The notes under the pieces were generated by a model, which saw only the letters and a list, made by a program, of their open reading frames with translations, did not search any database and was not told the DNA's origin. This document shows positions 8,901 through 17,554 of a DNA stretch of 64,000 bases, in pieces; within the stretch, counting starts at the first letter, position 1, and each line of letters opens with the position of its first letter. The stretch covers positions 1 through 64,000 of the forward strand of contig CAIPQN010000012.1 in the NCBI GenBank assembly GCA_903867225.1, given 5' to 3'. The translations under genes and the position numbers were made by a program. Origin of the DNA: an uncultured Pseudomonadota bacterium (GTDB lineage Bacteria; Pseudomonadota; Gammaproteobacteria; Methylococcales; Methylomonadaceae).

Positions 8901-9617
8901 TTATTCTCGTTCAATAAGTGAGCCGATATTTTGCCCCGTCATCAATTTCATTACTGCGCCTTGCTCAAAAATGTTCATAACTCTCATTGGCATATTGTTG
9001 TCGCGGCATAAAACTAATGCGGTGGTATCCATCACGTTTAAGCGTTGATCTAAGGCTTCGTCGTAAGTCAGACGGGAATAAAATTTGGCGTTGGGGTCTT
9101 TGTTTGGGTCGGCAGAGTAAACGCCTTGGACTTTGGTGGCTTTAATCATCAGTTGTGCTTCGATTTCAATAGCGCGAAGGCTTGCAGCAGAATCAGTGGT
9201 AAAAAACGGATTTCCTGTTCCAGCCGCGAAAATTACGACACGTCCTTTTTCTAAATGACGCACCGCACGACGGCGAATGTAATCTTCACAAACTTGGTTG
9301 ATTTTTATTGCTGACATGACACGAACTGGTTGCCCTAAATGTTCGAGTGCATCTTGCATTCCGAGTGCGTTGATAACGGTGGCAAGCATTCCCATTTGGT
9401 CGCCTGTGACACGGTTTAATCCTTCGCCAACACTTTCTGCGCCACGAAAAATGTTTCCGCCGCCAATCACTAAGCCAACTTCAACACCTAAATCACACAA
9501 TTCTTTAATTTCAGTGGCAAGACGACTGACAATTTTTGCATCAATACTGCCGCCACCAGACGAACTCATTAACGCTTCACCGCTTAACTTTAATAAAATT
9601 CTTTTGCAAATTAGCAC
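8901..9617 (-). CDS. pyrH: UMP kinase PyrH
   Basis: A hexameric kinase phosphorylating UMP to UDP. Signature [16 protein letters not shown] at the N-terminus, [12 protein letters not shown], and the [15 protein letters not shown] segment are present. I place the start at GTG 9615-9617 (238 aa) because AGAGGA lies 8 bases upstream. It also gives the family's short N-terminus before [12 protein letters not shown]. An in-frame ATG 45 bases further upstream would add residues not found in the family. It follows tsf after a 15-bp hairpin, so its level may differ from tsf. Confidence 0.95.
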   Translation of the reverse strand: MLICKRILLKLSGEALMSSSGGGSIDAKIVSRLATEIKELCDLGVEVGLVIGGGNIFRGAESVGEGLNRVTGDQMGMLATVINALGMQDALEHLGQPVRVMSAIKINQVCEDYIRRRAVRHLEKGRVVIFAAGTGNPFFTTDSAASLRAIEIEAQLMIKATKVQGVYSADPNKDPNAKFYSRLTYDEALDQRLNVMDTTALVLCRDNNMPMRVMNIFEQGAVMKLMTGQNIGSLIERE

Positions 9618-9664
9618 GTCACAATTCCTCTGATGAAAGGTTATTAAAATTAAAAGGTTCAAAT

Positions 9665-9697
9665 TGTTTCAAGGTGAAAAGTTCACCTTGAAACAAA
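9665..9697 (-). terminator. Perfect 15-bp hairpin between tsf and pyrH
   Basis: TTGTTTCAAGGTGAA and TTCACCTTGAAACAA form an uninterrupted 15-bp stem around a 3-base loop, 9 bases after the tsf stop. The minus-strand RNA after it is T-rich but lacks a pure T run. It is probably a partial terminator or RNA-stabilising hairpin separating rpsB-tsf from the pyrH operon. Confidence 0.6.
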
Positions 9698-9705
9698 CAG
9701 CACAA

Positions 9706-10596
9706 TTATTTCATTGCGTTGACTTGAGCCATTACTTCGGCTGCAAAATCTTCTTCTTTTTTCTCAATGCCTTCGCCGACTTCAAAACGACTAAAACGAA
9801 TCACTTTGTTGCCTTTTGATTCTGCTAATTTACCAACCGTGATTTTGTCGTCTTTGATGAATGCTTGACCGTTCAAAGTCACTTCAGCTAAAAATTTACT
9901 GATACGACCTTCAACCATTTTTGCGATGATTTCAGCAGGTTTTCCACTTTCAGCGGCTTGAGCAGAGAAAATTTCTTTTTCTTTTTCAATCAATTCTGGT
10001 GAAACTTCGTCAGAAGAAACACAAGTCGGTTTAGATGCCGCAATGTGCATGGCAACGTCTTTACCTAATTCTGCGTCATTCGCTGCTAATTCAACGATTA
10101 CGCCGATTTTTGTGCCGTGCAAATAACACGCTGTACCGCCATCGGTTTTGTATTTTTCAAAACGACGAATCACAATGTTTTCGCCTAATTTTGAAATCAA
10201 TCCACGACGAATTTCATCAACCGTAATGCCGTCTTCTAAAGGCATTGCCAATAATTGCTCTTCGTTTTCGATACCGTCATTGTTCAATAAAGCGTGAGCA
10301 ATGCTGTTCACAAAACCAACGAAATCTTCAGCTTTCGCCACGAAATCAGTTTGGCAATTCACATCAACAATCGCAACGTTTTTACCGCAATCGCTAACTT
10401 TTACGCCAATGATGCCTTCCGCTGCAATGGTGTTAGATTTTTTGTCAGCTTTCGCTAAACCCGATTTACGCATATTTTCGATCGCTAATTCCATATCGCC
10501 TTCAGCTTCTACTAAAGCGCGTTTACATTCCATCATGCCTGAACTAGTACGTTCGCGTAATTCTTTTACCATTGCTGCGTTAATTTCTACACTCAT
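9706..10596 (-). CDS. tsf: Elongation factor Ts
   Basis: A 296-residue guanine-nucleotide exchange factor for EF-Tu. N-terminal UBA-like domain with VKELRERTSSGMMECKRAL, then the core with VNCQTDFVAKAEDF and MHIAASKPTCVS-type segments. The length matches the family (about 283-300). It follows rpsB in the same direction, with a strong terminator between them, so tsf depends on readthrough or on an unseen promoter. Confidence 0.97.
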   Translation of the reverse strand: MSVEINAAMVKELRERTSSGMMECKRALVEAEGDMELAIENMRKSGLAKADKKSNTIAAEGIIGVKVSDCGKNVAIVDVNCQTDFVAKAEDFVGFVNSIAHALLNNDGIENEEQLLAMPLEDGITVDEIRRGLISKLGENIVIRRFEKYKTDGGTACYLHGTKIGVIVELAANDAELGKDVAMHIAASKPTCVSSDEVSPELIEKEKEIFSAQAAESGKPAEIIAKMVEGRISKFLAEVTLNGQAFIKDDKITVGKLAESKGNKVIRFSRFEVGEGIEKKEEDFAAEVMAQVNAMK

Positions 10597-10623
10597 TTTT
10601 ATCTCTCTATTGCTGATGTTTAC

Positions 10624-10692
10624 TGTAAAAACGCCCCCAAAAGGAGGCGTTCTTGCTGTGACTTAAATTGTTAGTTTCACACAGAAACTAAC
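10624..10692 (-). terminator. Tandem hairpins after rpsB
   Basis: On the minus strand rpsB is followed first by a perfect 9-bp stem (GTTAGTTTC / GAAACTAAC, 5-base loop, 10670-10692). A second hairpin (AACGCCTCC / GGGGGCGTT type, 10630-10651) follows and is succeeded by T5. The second is a standard intrinsic terminator. Together they probably limit transcription from rpsB into tsf, as an rpsB-tsf attenuator. Confidence 0.65.
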
Positions 10693-10703
10693 TAAAAATA
10701 ACA

Positions 10704-11450
10704 TTATGCTGCAGTTGCTGCTTCTTCGACAAATTCATCATCAGATTTAGCTGAAAAGCCTAAAACCGCTGTTTTTGCTTCTGTAACGGCGGCAGCCGCA
10801 CTTTCACAGTACAATTTAATGGCACGAATTGAATCGTCATTACCAGGAATGATGTAATCAATGTTGTCAGGTGAATTGTTTGAATCGACGATGCCGACAA
10901 CAGGAATGCCTAATTTGATCGCTTCTGCGATTGCATTTTTCTCGTAGCCAACGTCTAACACGAAAATGACATCAGGCACGCCTTTCATGTCTTTAATGCC
11001 GCCTAAGCTGCGTTCTAATTTTTCTAATTCGCGTTCCATGCCTAACGCTTCTTTTTTGCCAAAACGTTGGTGCATCGAACCATCTGCTTTCATCGCTTCA
11101 AGTTCTTTCAAGCGTGAAATAGATTTTTTAATGGTTTTGAAGTTCGTCAACATACCGCCTAACCAACGGTGATTAACGTAAGGCATTCCGCATAATGCGG
11201 CTTGCTCTGCGACAACTTTACGCGCTGCTTTTTTTGTACCAACGAATAAAACAGTACCTTTGTTTGCTGACATTTGACCTAAATAGTTCATCGCGTCATT
11301 GAACAAAGGAAGGGTTTTATCCAAGTTGATGATATGAATTTTGCTTCGTGCGCCGAACAAATAGTTCGCCATTTTTGGGTTCCAATAACGGGTTTGATGT
11401 CCAAAATGAACACCCGCTTCAAGCATTTCACGCATAGTTACTGCTGCCAT
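10704..11450 (-). CDS. rpsB: 30S ribosomal protein S2
   Basis: 248 residues, the usual length. It begins [20 protein letters not shown] and contains [34 protein letters not shown] and the [12 protein letters not shown] segment typical of S2. It leads the rpsB-tsf-pyrH-frr cluster. A ribosome binding site (TAGGAG) lies 7 bases upstream. A long leader and a candidate promoter precede it. Confidence 0.98.
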   Translation of the reverse strand: MAAVTMREMLEAGVHFGHQTRYWNPKMANYLFGARSKIHIINLDKTLPLFNDAMNYLGQMSANKGTVLFVGTKKAARKVVAEQAALCGMPYVNHRWLGGMLTNFKTIKKSISRLKELEAMKADGSMHQRFGKKEALGMERELEKLERSLGGIKDMKGVPDVIFVLDVGYEKNAIAEAIKLGIPVVGIVDSNNSPDNIDYIIPGNDDSIRAIKLYCESAAAAVTEAKTAVLGFSAKSDDEFVEEAATAA

Positions 11451-11587
11451 TTTTTTCTCCTAAGAATTTTGGGACTGGCTGTCCCATTGGGTTACGCCAC
11501 CGATTATCCCGTTTAAAAAACCTGTGAATTCACACAAAGCACCCTTTTAAACGTGACGATAAACGTGAGGATTGTTACTGAAATGAA
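11451..11587 (-). promoter_or_regulatory. rpsB 5' leader, possible S2 autoregulatory RNA
   Basis: About 135 bases lie between the predicted transcription start and the rpsB ATG. In the RNA there is a perfect hairpin GGGACAGCCAGTCCC just before the ribosome binding site, a TGTGAATTCACA palindrome, and a conserved-looking GGTGGCGTAACCC stretch. In gammaproteobacteria S2 represses its own operon through the rpsB leader. Assignment of this leader to that mechanism is inference from position and structure. Confidence 0.45.
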
Positions 11588-11593
11588 CGCGAA

Positions 11594-11622
11594 TTTATAA
11601 CATGATTCGCTTTTTACAACAA
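11594..11622 (-). promoter_or_regulatory. Candidate sigma-70 promoter of rpsB
   Basis: On the minus strand TTGTTG (-35) and TATAAA (-10) are separated by 17 bases. Transcription would start near 11587. No better match is seen between this site and the gene. Positions 11623-11739 further upstream hold nothing I can identify. Confidence 0.5.
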
Positions 11623-11739
11623 GGTGGCTCTGTTACTCGGGTTGAAATCAAACTGCTTCGGAAACTCGCTAATCTTCCAACGACGACAAAATAACAGAAA
11701 CTTTGTCGTCATTTGTGCCAGTTATATATCGTGCAAAAA

Positions 11740-12196
11740 TTATTTTTTCTCGTATTGCCATTTAACAATTTTTCTAACCTTATTTATTTCAACTGATTTT
11801 CTGTCAGATAAGTATCGTGTTGAATGTGGCTCGACAATTCCATAAAGTATAAAGCTATCAATAGCGATAGCCATCGGAATCAATCCCAGAATAATTAGCA
11901 AATACTTTCTTTTCTACGTCAGTGTTATTTGTAACAGATACCTTTGGATAAAAGTATTTGTAGCTATCTGTCGATTCGCCGCTTTTTATTTCAAGATTAC
12001 CAATGACAATATCTTGCCTATTTTGGTCAAGCGCATTAGTTGTTGGTGGCGTTACCTTCAAATCAATTTGTTCTTCGCGTCCATTTTCACAAGGTTGCGC
12101 TTGATAGGACGTGACGTTATTCACAACACATTTATAAGAAGTTTGTGCATTAGACGCTGTAGATAAAATGAGTAAAAGAAATACTAATTTTTTCAT
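11740..12196 (-). pseudogene. Frameshifted secreted DUF4124-like protein
   Basis: The ATG at 12194-12196 (AGGA upstream) opens a signal peptide MKKLVFLLLILSTASNAQ. Then comes YKCVVNNVTSYQAQPCENG, like the start of DUF4124 proteins, and a region with VSVTNNTDVEKKVFANYSG resembling extracellular FxLYD-type folds. This frame stops at 11858. An adjacent frame continues without a stop to TAA at 11740-11742 and encodes a plausible tail (DSFILYGIVEPHSTRYLSD...). Removing one base in GGCTATCGCTATTGATAGC (about 11860-11875) joins the two parts as DGYAIDSFILYG. Either a recent inactivating indel or a sequencing error. Function unknown; it lies 75 bases before the 3' end of hom. Confidence 0.65.
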
Positions 12197-12271
12197 TTTT
12201 AAATCCTGTATCAAATTTGGTAATGATTTTACGAAAAGCACAAAATCCCTCTTGTGCCTTTTCGATAAAAT

Positions 12272-13585
12272 CTACCCCAACGTTTCCAACCGAATCCGAT
12301 TCACCTTACTGCTAACCGTTTCCAATTGTTCAATTTTGGCAATCGCCGCATTGAGCTTGTGTTCTTGGGTAACTTGCGTCAATAAAATGATTGGTACAAT
12401 CGTTTCATTTTTCGCAGGTGGTTTTTGCAAAATCGCTTCGATGCTGATGTCACAATCCGCCAAAATCCGCGTCACATCCGCTAAAACGCCCGATTTATCT
12501 TCAGCGTGCAAACGCAAGTAATACGCGGTTTGGAAATCACCCGAATCTAAAACAGGAATATCCGCCAGCGCATTCGCTTGGAACGCCAAATGCGGCACAC
12601 GATTTTCAGGGTCGCTGGTCAACGCACGCACCACATCAATCACATCGGCAACCACCGCCGAACCTGTTGGCTCTGCACCTGCGCCCGCACCGTAATACAA
12701 CGTCGCGCCCACCGCATCGCCTTTTACCAACACCGCATTCATCACGCCATTCACATTGGCAATCAAACGCCGTTCAGGAATCAACGTCGGATGCACGCGC
12801 AATTCAATCCCTTTTTCGGTTTTACGCGCCACGCCCAAACTTTTAATCCGATAACCCAACTGCTCGGCATATTCCACATCGGTGCGAGTAATTTGCGTAA
12901 TGCCTTCGGTATAAACTTTATCGAACTGCAACGGAATCCCAAACGCAATCGACGCTAAAATCGTCAATTTATGTCCCGCGTCGATGCCTTCCACATCAAA
13001 CGTCGGGTCGGCTTCGGCATAACCTAACGCCTGCGCTTCAGCTAACACGTCGGCAAAATCACGTCCTTTGTCGCGCATTTCGGTCAAAATGAAATTGCTG
13101 GTGCCGTTGATAATGCCTGCAAGCCATTCGATTTGATTGCCGCTCAAACCTTCACGAATCGCTTTGATAATCGGAATGCCACCTGCAACCGCCGCTTCAA
13201 AAGCGACGATGACACCTTTTTCGCTCGCTTTGGCGAAAATTTCGTTACCGTGTAAAGCGATGAGCGATTTGTTTGCGGTTACAACGTGTTTGCCGTTTTC
13301 AATCGCTTGCAACACCATGTCTTTGACAATTCCCGCGCCACCAATCGTTTCAATAATAATGTCGATTTCGGGGTCGTTGATGATGTCAAAACCGTTTGTT
13401 GTCATGTCGATTTTTGACGTGTCGCATAAACGCGGTTTGCTCAAATCGCTGGCTGACGCACGAGTGATAATAATTTCACGTCCTGCCCGACGCGCGATTT
13501 CTGCCGCGTTGCGTTGTAAAACTTTCGCCGCGCCACCGCCGACTGTGCCTAATCCTAAAATGCCTACTTTTACTGGTTTCATCAT
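12272..13585 (-). CDS. hom: Homoserine dehydrogenase (ACT-containing)
   Basis: A 437-residue monofunctional enzyme reducing aspartate semialdehyde to homoserine for threonine and methionine synthesis. Rossmann motif VKVGILGLGTVGGG at the N-terminus, catalytic-domain sequence GIINGTSNFILTEMRDKG, and a C-terminal ACT domain (about 350-437) that normally gives threonine feedback inhibition. Two adjacent ATG codons could start it; the first is used, with GGAAGA just upstream. It follows alaC by 6 bases, so the two are co-transcribed. Its product is the substrate of the MetA-like enzyme at 37361. Confidence 0.96.
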   Translation of the reverse strand: MMKPVKVGILGLGTVGGGAAKVLQRNAAEIARRAGREIIITRASASDLSKPRLCDTSKIDMTTNGFDIINDPEIDIIIETIGGAGIVKDMVLQAIENGKHVVTANKSLIALHGNEIFAKASEKGVIVAFEAAVAGGIPIIKAIREGLSGNQIEWLAGIINGTSNFILTEMRDKGRDFADVLAEAQALGYAEADPTFDVEGIDAGHKLTILASIAFGIPLQFDKVYTEGITQITRTDVEYAEQLGYRIKSLGVARKTEKGIELRVHPTLIPERRLIANVNGVMNAVLVKGDAVGATLYYGAGAGAEPTGSAVVADVIDVVRALTSDPENRVPHLAFQANALADIPVLDSGDFQTAYYLRLHAEDKSGVLADVTRILADCDISIEAILQKPPAKNETIVPIILLTQVTQEHKLNAAIAKIEQLETVSSKVNRIRLETLG

Positions 13586-13591
13586 TCTTCC

Positions 13592-14776
13592 TTAAATTAA
13601 GCCGTCTTTTTTAAACATCGCCTTGATGCCACGCACTGCTTGGCGTGTCCGCAATTCATTTTCGATTAAACCAAATCGAACGTAGTCATCACCGTATTGT
13701 CCAAAACCAATACCAGGCGCAACGGCAACTTTCGCCTCGAGCAATAATTTTTTGCAGAATTCGAGCGACTTCATTTCAGCGTAGGCTTCAGGGATTTTTG
13801 CCCACACAAACATCGTCGCTTTCGGTTTTTCGACTGTCCAACCAAACGCATTCAAACCTTCACATAAAACGTCACGGCGTTTTTGGTACATTTCAGCGAT
13901 TTCAATCACACAATCTTGAGGACCTTCTAATGCCGCAATTGCCGCAATTTGAATCGGCGCAAACGTACCGTAATCCAAATAGGATTTGATGCGTGATAAC
14001 GCCGCGACAAGTTCTTTGTTTCCGCACATGAAACCAACGCGCCAGCCAGGCATATTGTAACTTTTCGACAAAGAGAAAAACTCGACTGCCACATCTTTCG
14101 CGCCTTCAACTTGCAAAATTGACGGGGCTTTATAACCATCAAAAACGATGTCTGCGTAAGCAATATCTTGAACCACCCAGATTTTATGTTCTTTGGCGAC
14201 GGCAATAATTTTTTCAAAGAAGTCTAATTCCACGCATTCGCTGGTGGGATTTCCAGGGAAATTGAGAATCAACATTTTGGGTTTTGGATAACAATTTGTA
14301 ATGGCGTTTTGTAATTCTTCAAAAAAATCACCACCTTCAACCAACGGAACGTGACGCACATCCGCGCCAGCAATCACCACGCCGTAAGGATGAATCGGAT
14401 ACGCAGGATTTGGCACAAGCACCACATCGCCAGGTCCTAAAGTCGCTAACGCTAAATGCGCTAAACCTTCTTTTGAGCCAATCGTAACGATTGCTTCGGT
14501 ATCAAAATTCAAATCGACATCGAAACGGGTTTTGTACCAATTACAAATCGCTTTTCGCAACCGTGGCACGCCACGCGAAACGGAATAACGGTGCGTATCG
14601 GGACGCGCCACGGCTTCGACTAATTTATCAACAATATGTTGTGGTGTCGGTTGGTCAGGATTGCCCATCCCAAAATCAATAATATCTTCGCCAGCGGCAC
14701 GGGCTTTGGCTTTTAAGTCATTGACAATGTTGAAAACGTAAGGCGGTAAGCGGCTAATTCTAGGAAATTCGTTCAT
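13592..14776 (-). CDS. alaC: PLP-dependent aminotransferase, AlaC family
   Basis: A 394-residue class I/II aminotransferase. The Schiff-base lysine is in [30 protein letters not shown] and [19 protein letters not shown] are further fold-type I motifs. It matches the AlaC type (glutamate-pyruvate transaminase), often found next to hom. Family members are sometimes annotated as succinyldiaminopimelate or LL-diaminopimelate aminotransferases, so the substrate is not certain. It precedes hom by 6 bases and follows sucB after 62 bases. Confidence 0.88.
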   Translation of the reverse strand: MNEFPRISRLPPYVFNIVNDLKAKARAAGEDIIDFGMGNPDQPTPQHIVDKLVEAVARPDTHRYSVSRGVPRLRKAICNWYKTRFDVDLNFDTEAIVTIGSKEGLAHLALATLGPGDVVLVPNPAYPIHPYGVVIAGADVRHVPLVEGGDFFEELQNAITNCYPKPKMLILNFPGNPTSECVELDFFEKIIAVAKEHKIWVVQDIAYADIVFDGYKAPSILQVEGAKDVAVEFFSLSKSYNMPGWRVGFMCGNKELVAALSRIKSYLDYGTFAPIQIAAIAALEGPQDCVIEIAEMYQKRRDVLCEGLNAFGWTVEKPKATMFVWAKIPEAYAEMKSLEFCKKLLLEAKVAVAPGIGFGQYGDDYVRFGLIENELRTRQAVRGIKAMFKKDGLI

Positions 14777-14838
14777 TCAAAACTCTTGAGTAATTAGGTG
14801 ATTAAAAAGGTGTAACTTACTGTTATGACAATAATCTG

Positions 14839-16047
14839 TCAAATGTTCAACAACAAATGTGCAGGTGATTCCAAGCATTCTTTAATGGTCACTAAAAATT
14901 GCACCGCATCGCGCCCATCCACTAAACGATGATCATACGACAACGCCAAATACATAATCGGACGAATCACAATCTGCCCATTTTCAACCACGGCACGTTC
15001 TTTAATCGCGTGCATTCCTAAAATCGCCGATTGTGGCGGATTCAAAATTGGCGTGGACAACATTGAACCAAACACGCCGCCGTTGGTAATTGTGAACGTG
15101 CCGCCTTTCAAATCGTCGTAACTCAAGCGACCTGCGCGAGTTTTCTCACCAAAATCAACAATACTTTGTTCAATGCCTGCAAAATCGAGTTGATCTGCGT
15201 CACGCAACACAGGAACAATCAAGCCTTTTTCGGTGCTGACGGCAATGCCAATATCGTAAAAACCGTGATAAATAATATCGTTGTCGTCAATCGACGCATT
15301 GATAACAGGAAAACGTTTTAATGCTTCAATCGATGCTTTCACGAAAAACGACATAAAACCCAATTTCACCGAATGTTTTTGCTCAAAACGAGTTTTATAT
15401 TGGTTGCGTAAATCCATCACGTTTTGCATATTCACTTCGTTAAACGTCGTCAACATCGCCGCATTTTGTTGAGCTTGCAATAAGCGTTCCGCGACTTTGG
15501 CGCGTAATCGTGTCATTGGCACACGTTGTTCGGGACGTAAATTCGCCAATGGTGTGGACGGTTCTAATTCTTTCAGCGGTTCAGTCATGACAGGTTCTGA
15601 AACGGGTGCAATCACTTCGGCTTCTTGTAAAGCGCGTTGATTGACAACGTCTAAAACATCGGCTTTCGTCAATCGTCCATCTTTACCCGTGCCGATAATT
15701 TCATTTGCATCTAAATCATGCTCACGCAATAAACGCCGAATCGACGGTGTTAACGGATTGTCAAAATCATTGTTTTCATCTGAAATTTGTGGCGTTTCGA
15801 CGTGAATGTTTTTGATTTCAAACACCGCCAACACTTCGCCACTCGTGACAATTGCGCCATTTGTTTTAAGAATTTCACGCAAAATGCCTGATTCTGGCGC
15901 GACCACTTCTAACGTCACTTTGTCGGTTTCTAAATCGACAAGGCTGTCGTTTTTCATGACGCTATCACCGACTTTTTTGTGCCATGCAATAAGCGTTGCA
16001 TCGCTGACAGATTCTGGAAGATGTGGCACTATAATTTTTAAAGTCAT
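14839..16047 (-). CDS. sucB: Dihydrolipoyl succinyltransferase (2-oxoglutarate dehydrogenase E2)
   Basis: 402 residues. An N-terminal lipoyl domain with the lipoylated Lys in [15 protein letters not shown] (about residue 43), a peripheral subunit-binding domain ([19 protein letters not shown]...), and a C-terminal catalytic domain with [16 protein letters not shown]. It transfers succinyl groups from E1 to CoA. It is not beside sucA, which lies at 61064 on the other strand; here it sits between folK and alaC. No lpd gene is present. The SucB call over AceF rests on the N-terminal sequence and the single lipoyl domain. Confidence 0.93.
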   Translation of the reverse strand: MTLKIIVPHLPESVSDATLIAWHKKVGDSVMKNDSLVDLETDKVTLEVVAPESGILREILKTNGAIVTSGEVLAVFEIKNIHVETPQISDENNDFDNPLTPSIRRLLREHDLDANEIIGTGKDGRLTKADVLDVVNQRALQEAEVIAPVSEPVMTEPLKELEPSTPLANLRPEQRVPMTRLRAKVAERLLQAQQNAAMLTTFNEVNMQNVMDLRNQYKTRFEQKHSVKLGFMSFFVKASIEALKRFPVINASIDDNDIIYHGFYDIGIAVSTEKGLIVPVLRDADQLDFAGIEQSIVDFGEKTRAGRLSYDDLKGGTFTITNGGVFGSMLSTPILNPPQSAILGMHAIKERAVVENGQIVIRPIMYLALSYDHRLVDGRDAVQFLVTIKECLESPAHLLLNI

Positions 16048-16070
16048 AACGTTCCTATGATTTGTTCGGG

Positions 16071-16526
16071 CTATTGCGAAAGTAGCAATTTTAGCATTGT
16101 TCGATAGGTTTTTTGGTGAATCGGATGAATCAAATCGGGCGCAATATCGGCGAGTGGTTGCAACACGAAAGCATATTTTTCAATGTCTGCACGCGGCAAT
16201 TTCAAAATTCCATCATCAATAATTTCGTCACCATAAAGTAGTAAATCTAAATCCAAATGGCGCGGCGAAAACTTCTGACTATTTGGCGAACGCCCGTGTT
16301 TGAATTCCAGCTCACGCAAAATTTGAAACACCGCGTGCGCTGACAAATCGCTTTCAAACCCCACGACTAAATTATAAAAATCGTCGCCCTCAAAACCCAC
16401 CGCCGCTGTTTCATAAATCGGTGAAATGCTTAATTCACCAAATATTTCGCGCAATGAATTTAAACCCGCCTCGATGTTTTTGGCTTTGTCGATATTGCTG
16501 CCGACGCTGACATAACATTGCGTCAT
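16071..16526 (-). CDS. folK: HPPK, 6-hydroxymethyl-7,8-dihydropterin pyrophosphokinase
   Basis: 151 residues. It transfers pyrophosphate from ATP to the pterin in folate synthesis. YVSVGSNI at the N-terminus, [10 protein letters not shown], and the signature [15 protein letters not shown], whose paired Asp residues bind magnesium, are present. Its start overlaps the folB stop by one base, so FolB and FolK, consecutive enzymes of the pathway, are translationally coupled. Confidence 0.96.
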   Translation of the reverse strand: MTQCYVSVGSNIDKAKNIEAGLNSLREIFGELSISPIYETAAVGFEGDDFYNLVVGFESDLSAHAVFQILRELEFKHGRSPNSQKFSPRHLDLDLLLYGDEIIDDGILKLPRADIEKYAFVLQPLADIAPDLIHPIHQKTYRTMLKLLLSQ

Positions 16527-16882
16527 TAGCGAATCCCGCGTTCCATGATTACACCAACGTTAATATCTGCGCCGACTGCGCCTTTTTTGTTCACAGTTAA
16601 TTTCACCCACGACACACCAAATTCGGTTTGAATGACGCGAATCATTTCAGCGGCGAGTTTTTCAATTAAAAAGAATTCACTTTGTCCTACGAATTCCACC
16701 AATCGGTCATAAACGGCTTTGTAATTCAGTGCGTCATCAATTCCGTCGGATTCGGCAGCAGGTTGACAATCAAATGCCATTTCTAAATCAAAAATAAGCG
16801 TTTGTTTCGCGGTGCGTTCCCAATCGAAAATGCCGATTAACGTGTCTATTTTTAGGTCGCGTAAAAAAATGATGTCTGTCAT
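16526..16882 (-). CDS. folB: Dihydroneopterin aldolase FolB
   Basis: 118 residues, family length. It cleaves dihydroneopterin to hydroxymethyl-dihydropterin and glycolaldehyde. IFLRDLKIDTLIGIFDWER carries the conserved Glu near residue 23, and VKLTVNKKGAVGADINVGVI the conserved Lys. It is the first gene of a minus-strand run folB-folK-sucB-alaC-hom and is divergent from plsY across a 99-base gap that must hold both promoters. Confidence 0.95.
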   Translation of the reverse strand: MTDIIFLRDLKIDTLIGIFDWERTAKQTLIFDLEMAFDCQPAAESDGIDDALNYKAVYDRLVEFVGQSEFFLIEKLAAEMIRVIQTEFGVSWVKLTVNKKGAVGADINVGVIMERGIR

Positions 16883-16981
16883 GTTTGCTGATTTTCCGAT
16901 TATTATATGGCGTTTAAAAAGTCGTAAGTATCACCGCAAAGGCGGCACGCTTACAAGTTTCACGAATTTTATGAGGTCAAA

Positions 16982-17554
16982 ATGATTCTAAGTTCTCTGG
17001 TTTTATTTGCATATTTATTGGGTTCAGTTTCGAGTGCGATTATCGTGTGTCGTTTGATGGGTTTGCCTGATCCGCGTGAACAAGGTTCTGGCAATCCTGG
17101 CGCAACGAATGTGATGCGAATTGGCGGTAAAAAAGCGGCTGCCATTACGTTTTTTGGCGATTTTTTGAAAGGACTAATTCCAGTTTTAATCGCTAAATTT
17201 ATTGGCGCACCGTCTGTTTTATGGGCAATTGTCGGATTAGCTGCATTTTTGGGACATTTATATCCCGTGTTTTTTGGTTTTAAAGGTGGCAAAGGTGTTG
17301 CGACTTCGGCGGGTGTTTTAATTGGTTTTGATTTATTTGTTGGTGGCGCATTTGGATTGACGTGGTTTGCCATTTACAAACTCGGCAAAATCTCATCACT
17401 TGCTGCGTTAACCACTTCAATCCTCGCACCAATTTATGCGTGGTTTTTAACAGACGACCCTGTTTTGACTGGTGCAACGTTAATCATGACTGGATTTTTA
17501 TTGTGGCGGCACGAAAGTAACATTCGCCGCTTACTTAACAAAGAAGAGCGTTAA
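16982..17554 (+). CDS. plsY: Acyl-phosphate glycerol-3-phosphate acyltransferase PlsY
   Basis: A 190-residue polytopic membrane enzyme acylating glycerol-3-phosphate with acyl-phosphate. Conserved loops DPREQGSGNPGATNVMRIGG and GHLYPVFFGFKGGKGVATSAG are intact. A GAGG site lies 7 bases before the ATG. The folB-plsY divergent arrangement is common in gammaproteobacteria. Its stop codon overlaps that of glnD, which runs the other way. Confidence 0.96.
   Translation: MILSSLVLFAYLLGSVSSAIIVCRLMGLPDPREQGSGNPGATNVMRIGGKKAAAITFFGDFLKGLIPVLIAKFIGAPSVLWAIVGLAAFLGHLYPVFFGFKGGKGVATSAGVLIGFDLFVGGAFGLTWFAIYKLGKISSLAALTTSILAPIYAWFLTDDPVLTGATLIMTGFLLWRHESNIRRLLNKEER

Noticed and set aside
9618-9662. ATG 9660-9662 as pyrH start
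   Set aside because: Adds 15 residues not found in UMP kinases; the GTG at 9617 has AGAGGA at correct spacing.
11624-11845. Plus-strand open frame of 73 codons upstream of rpsB
   Set aside because: It is antisense to the frameshifted tail of the DUF4124-like gene and overlaps the predicted rpsB promoter; no start signal.
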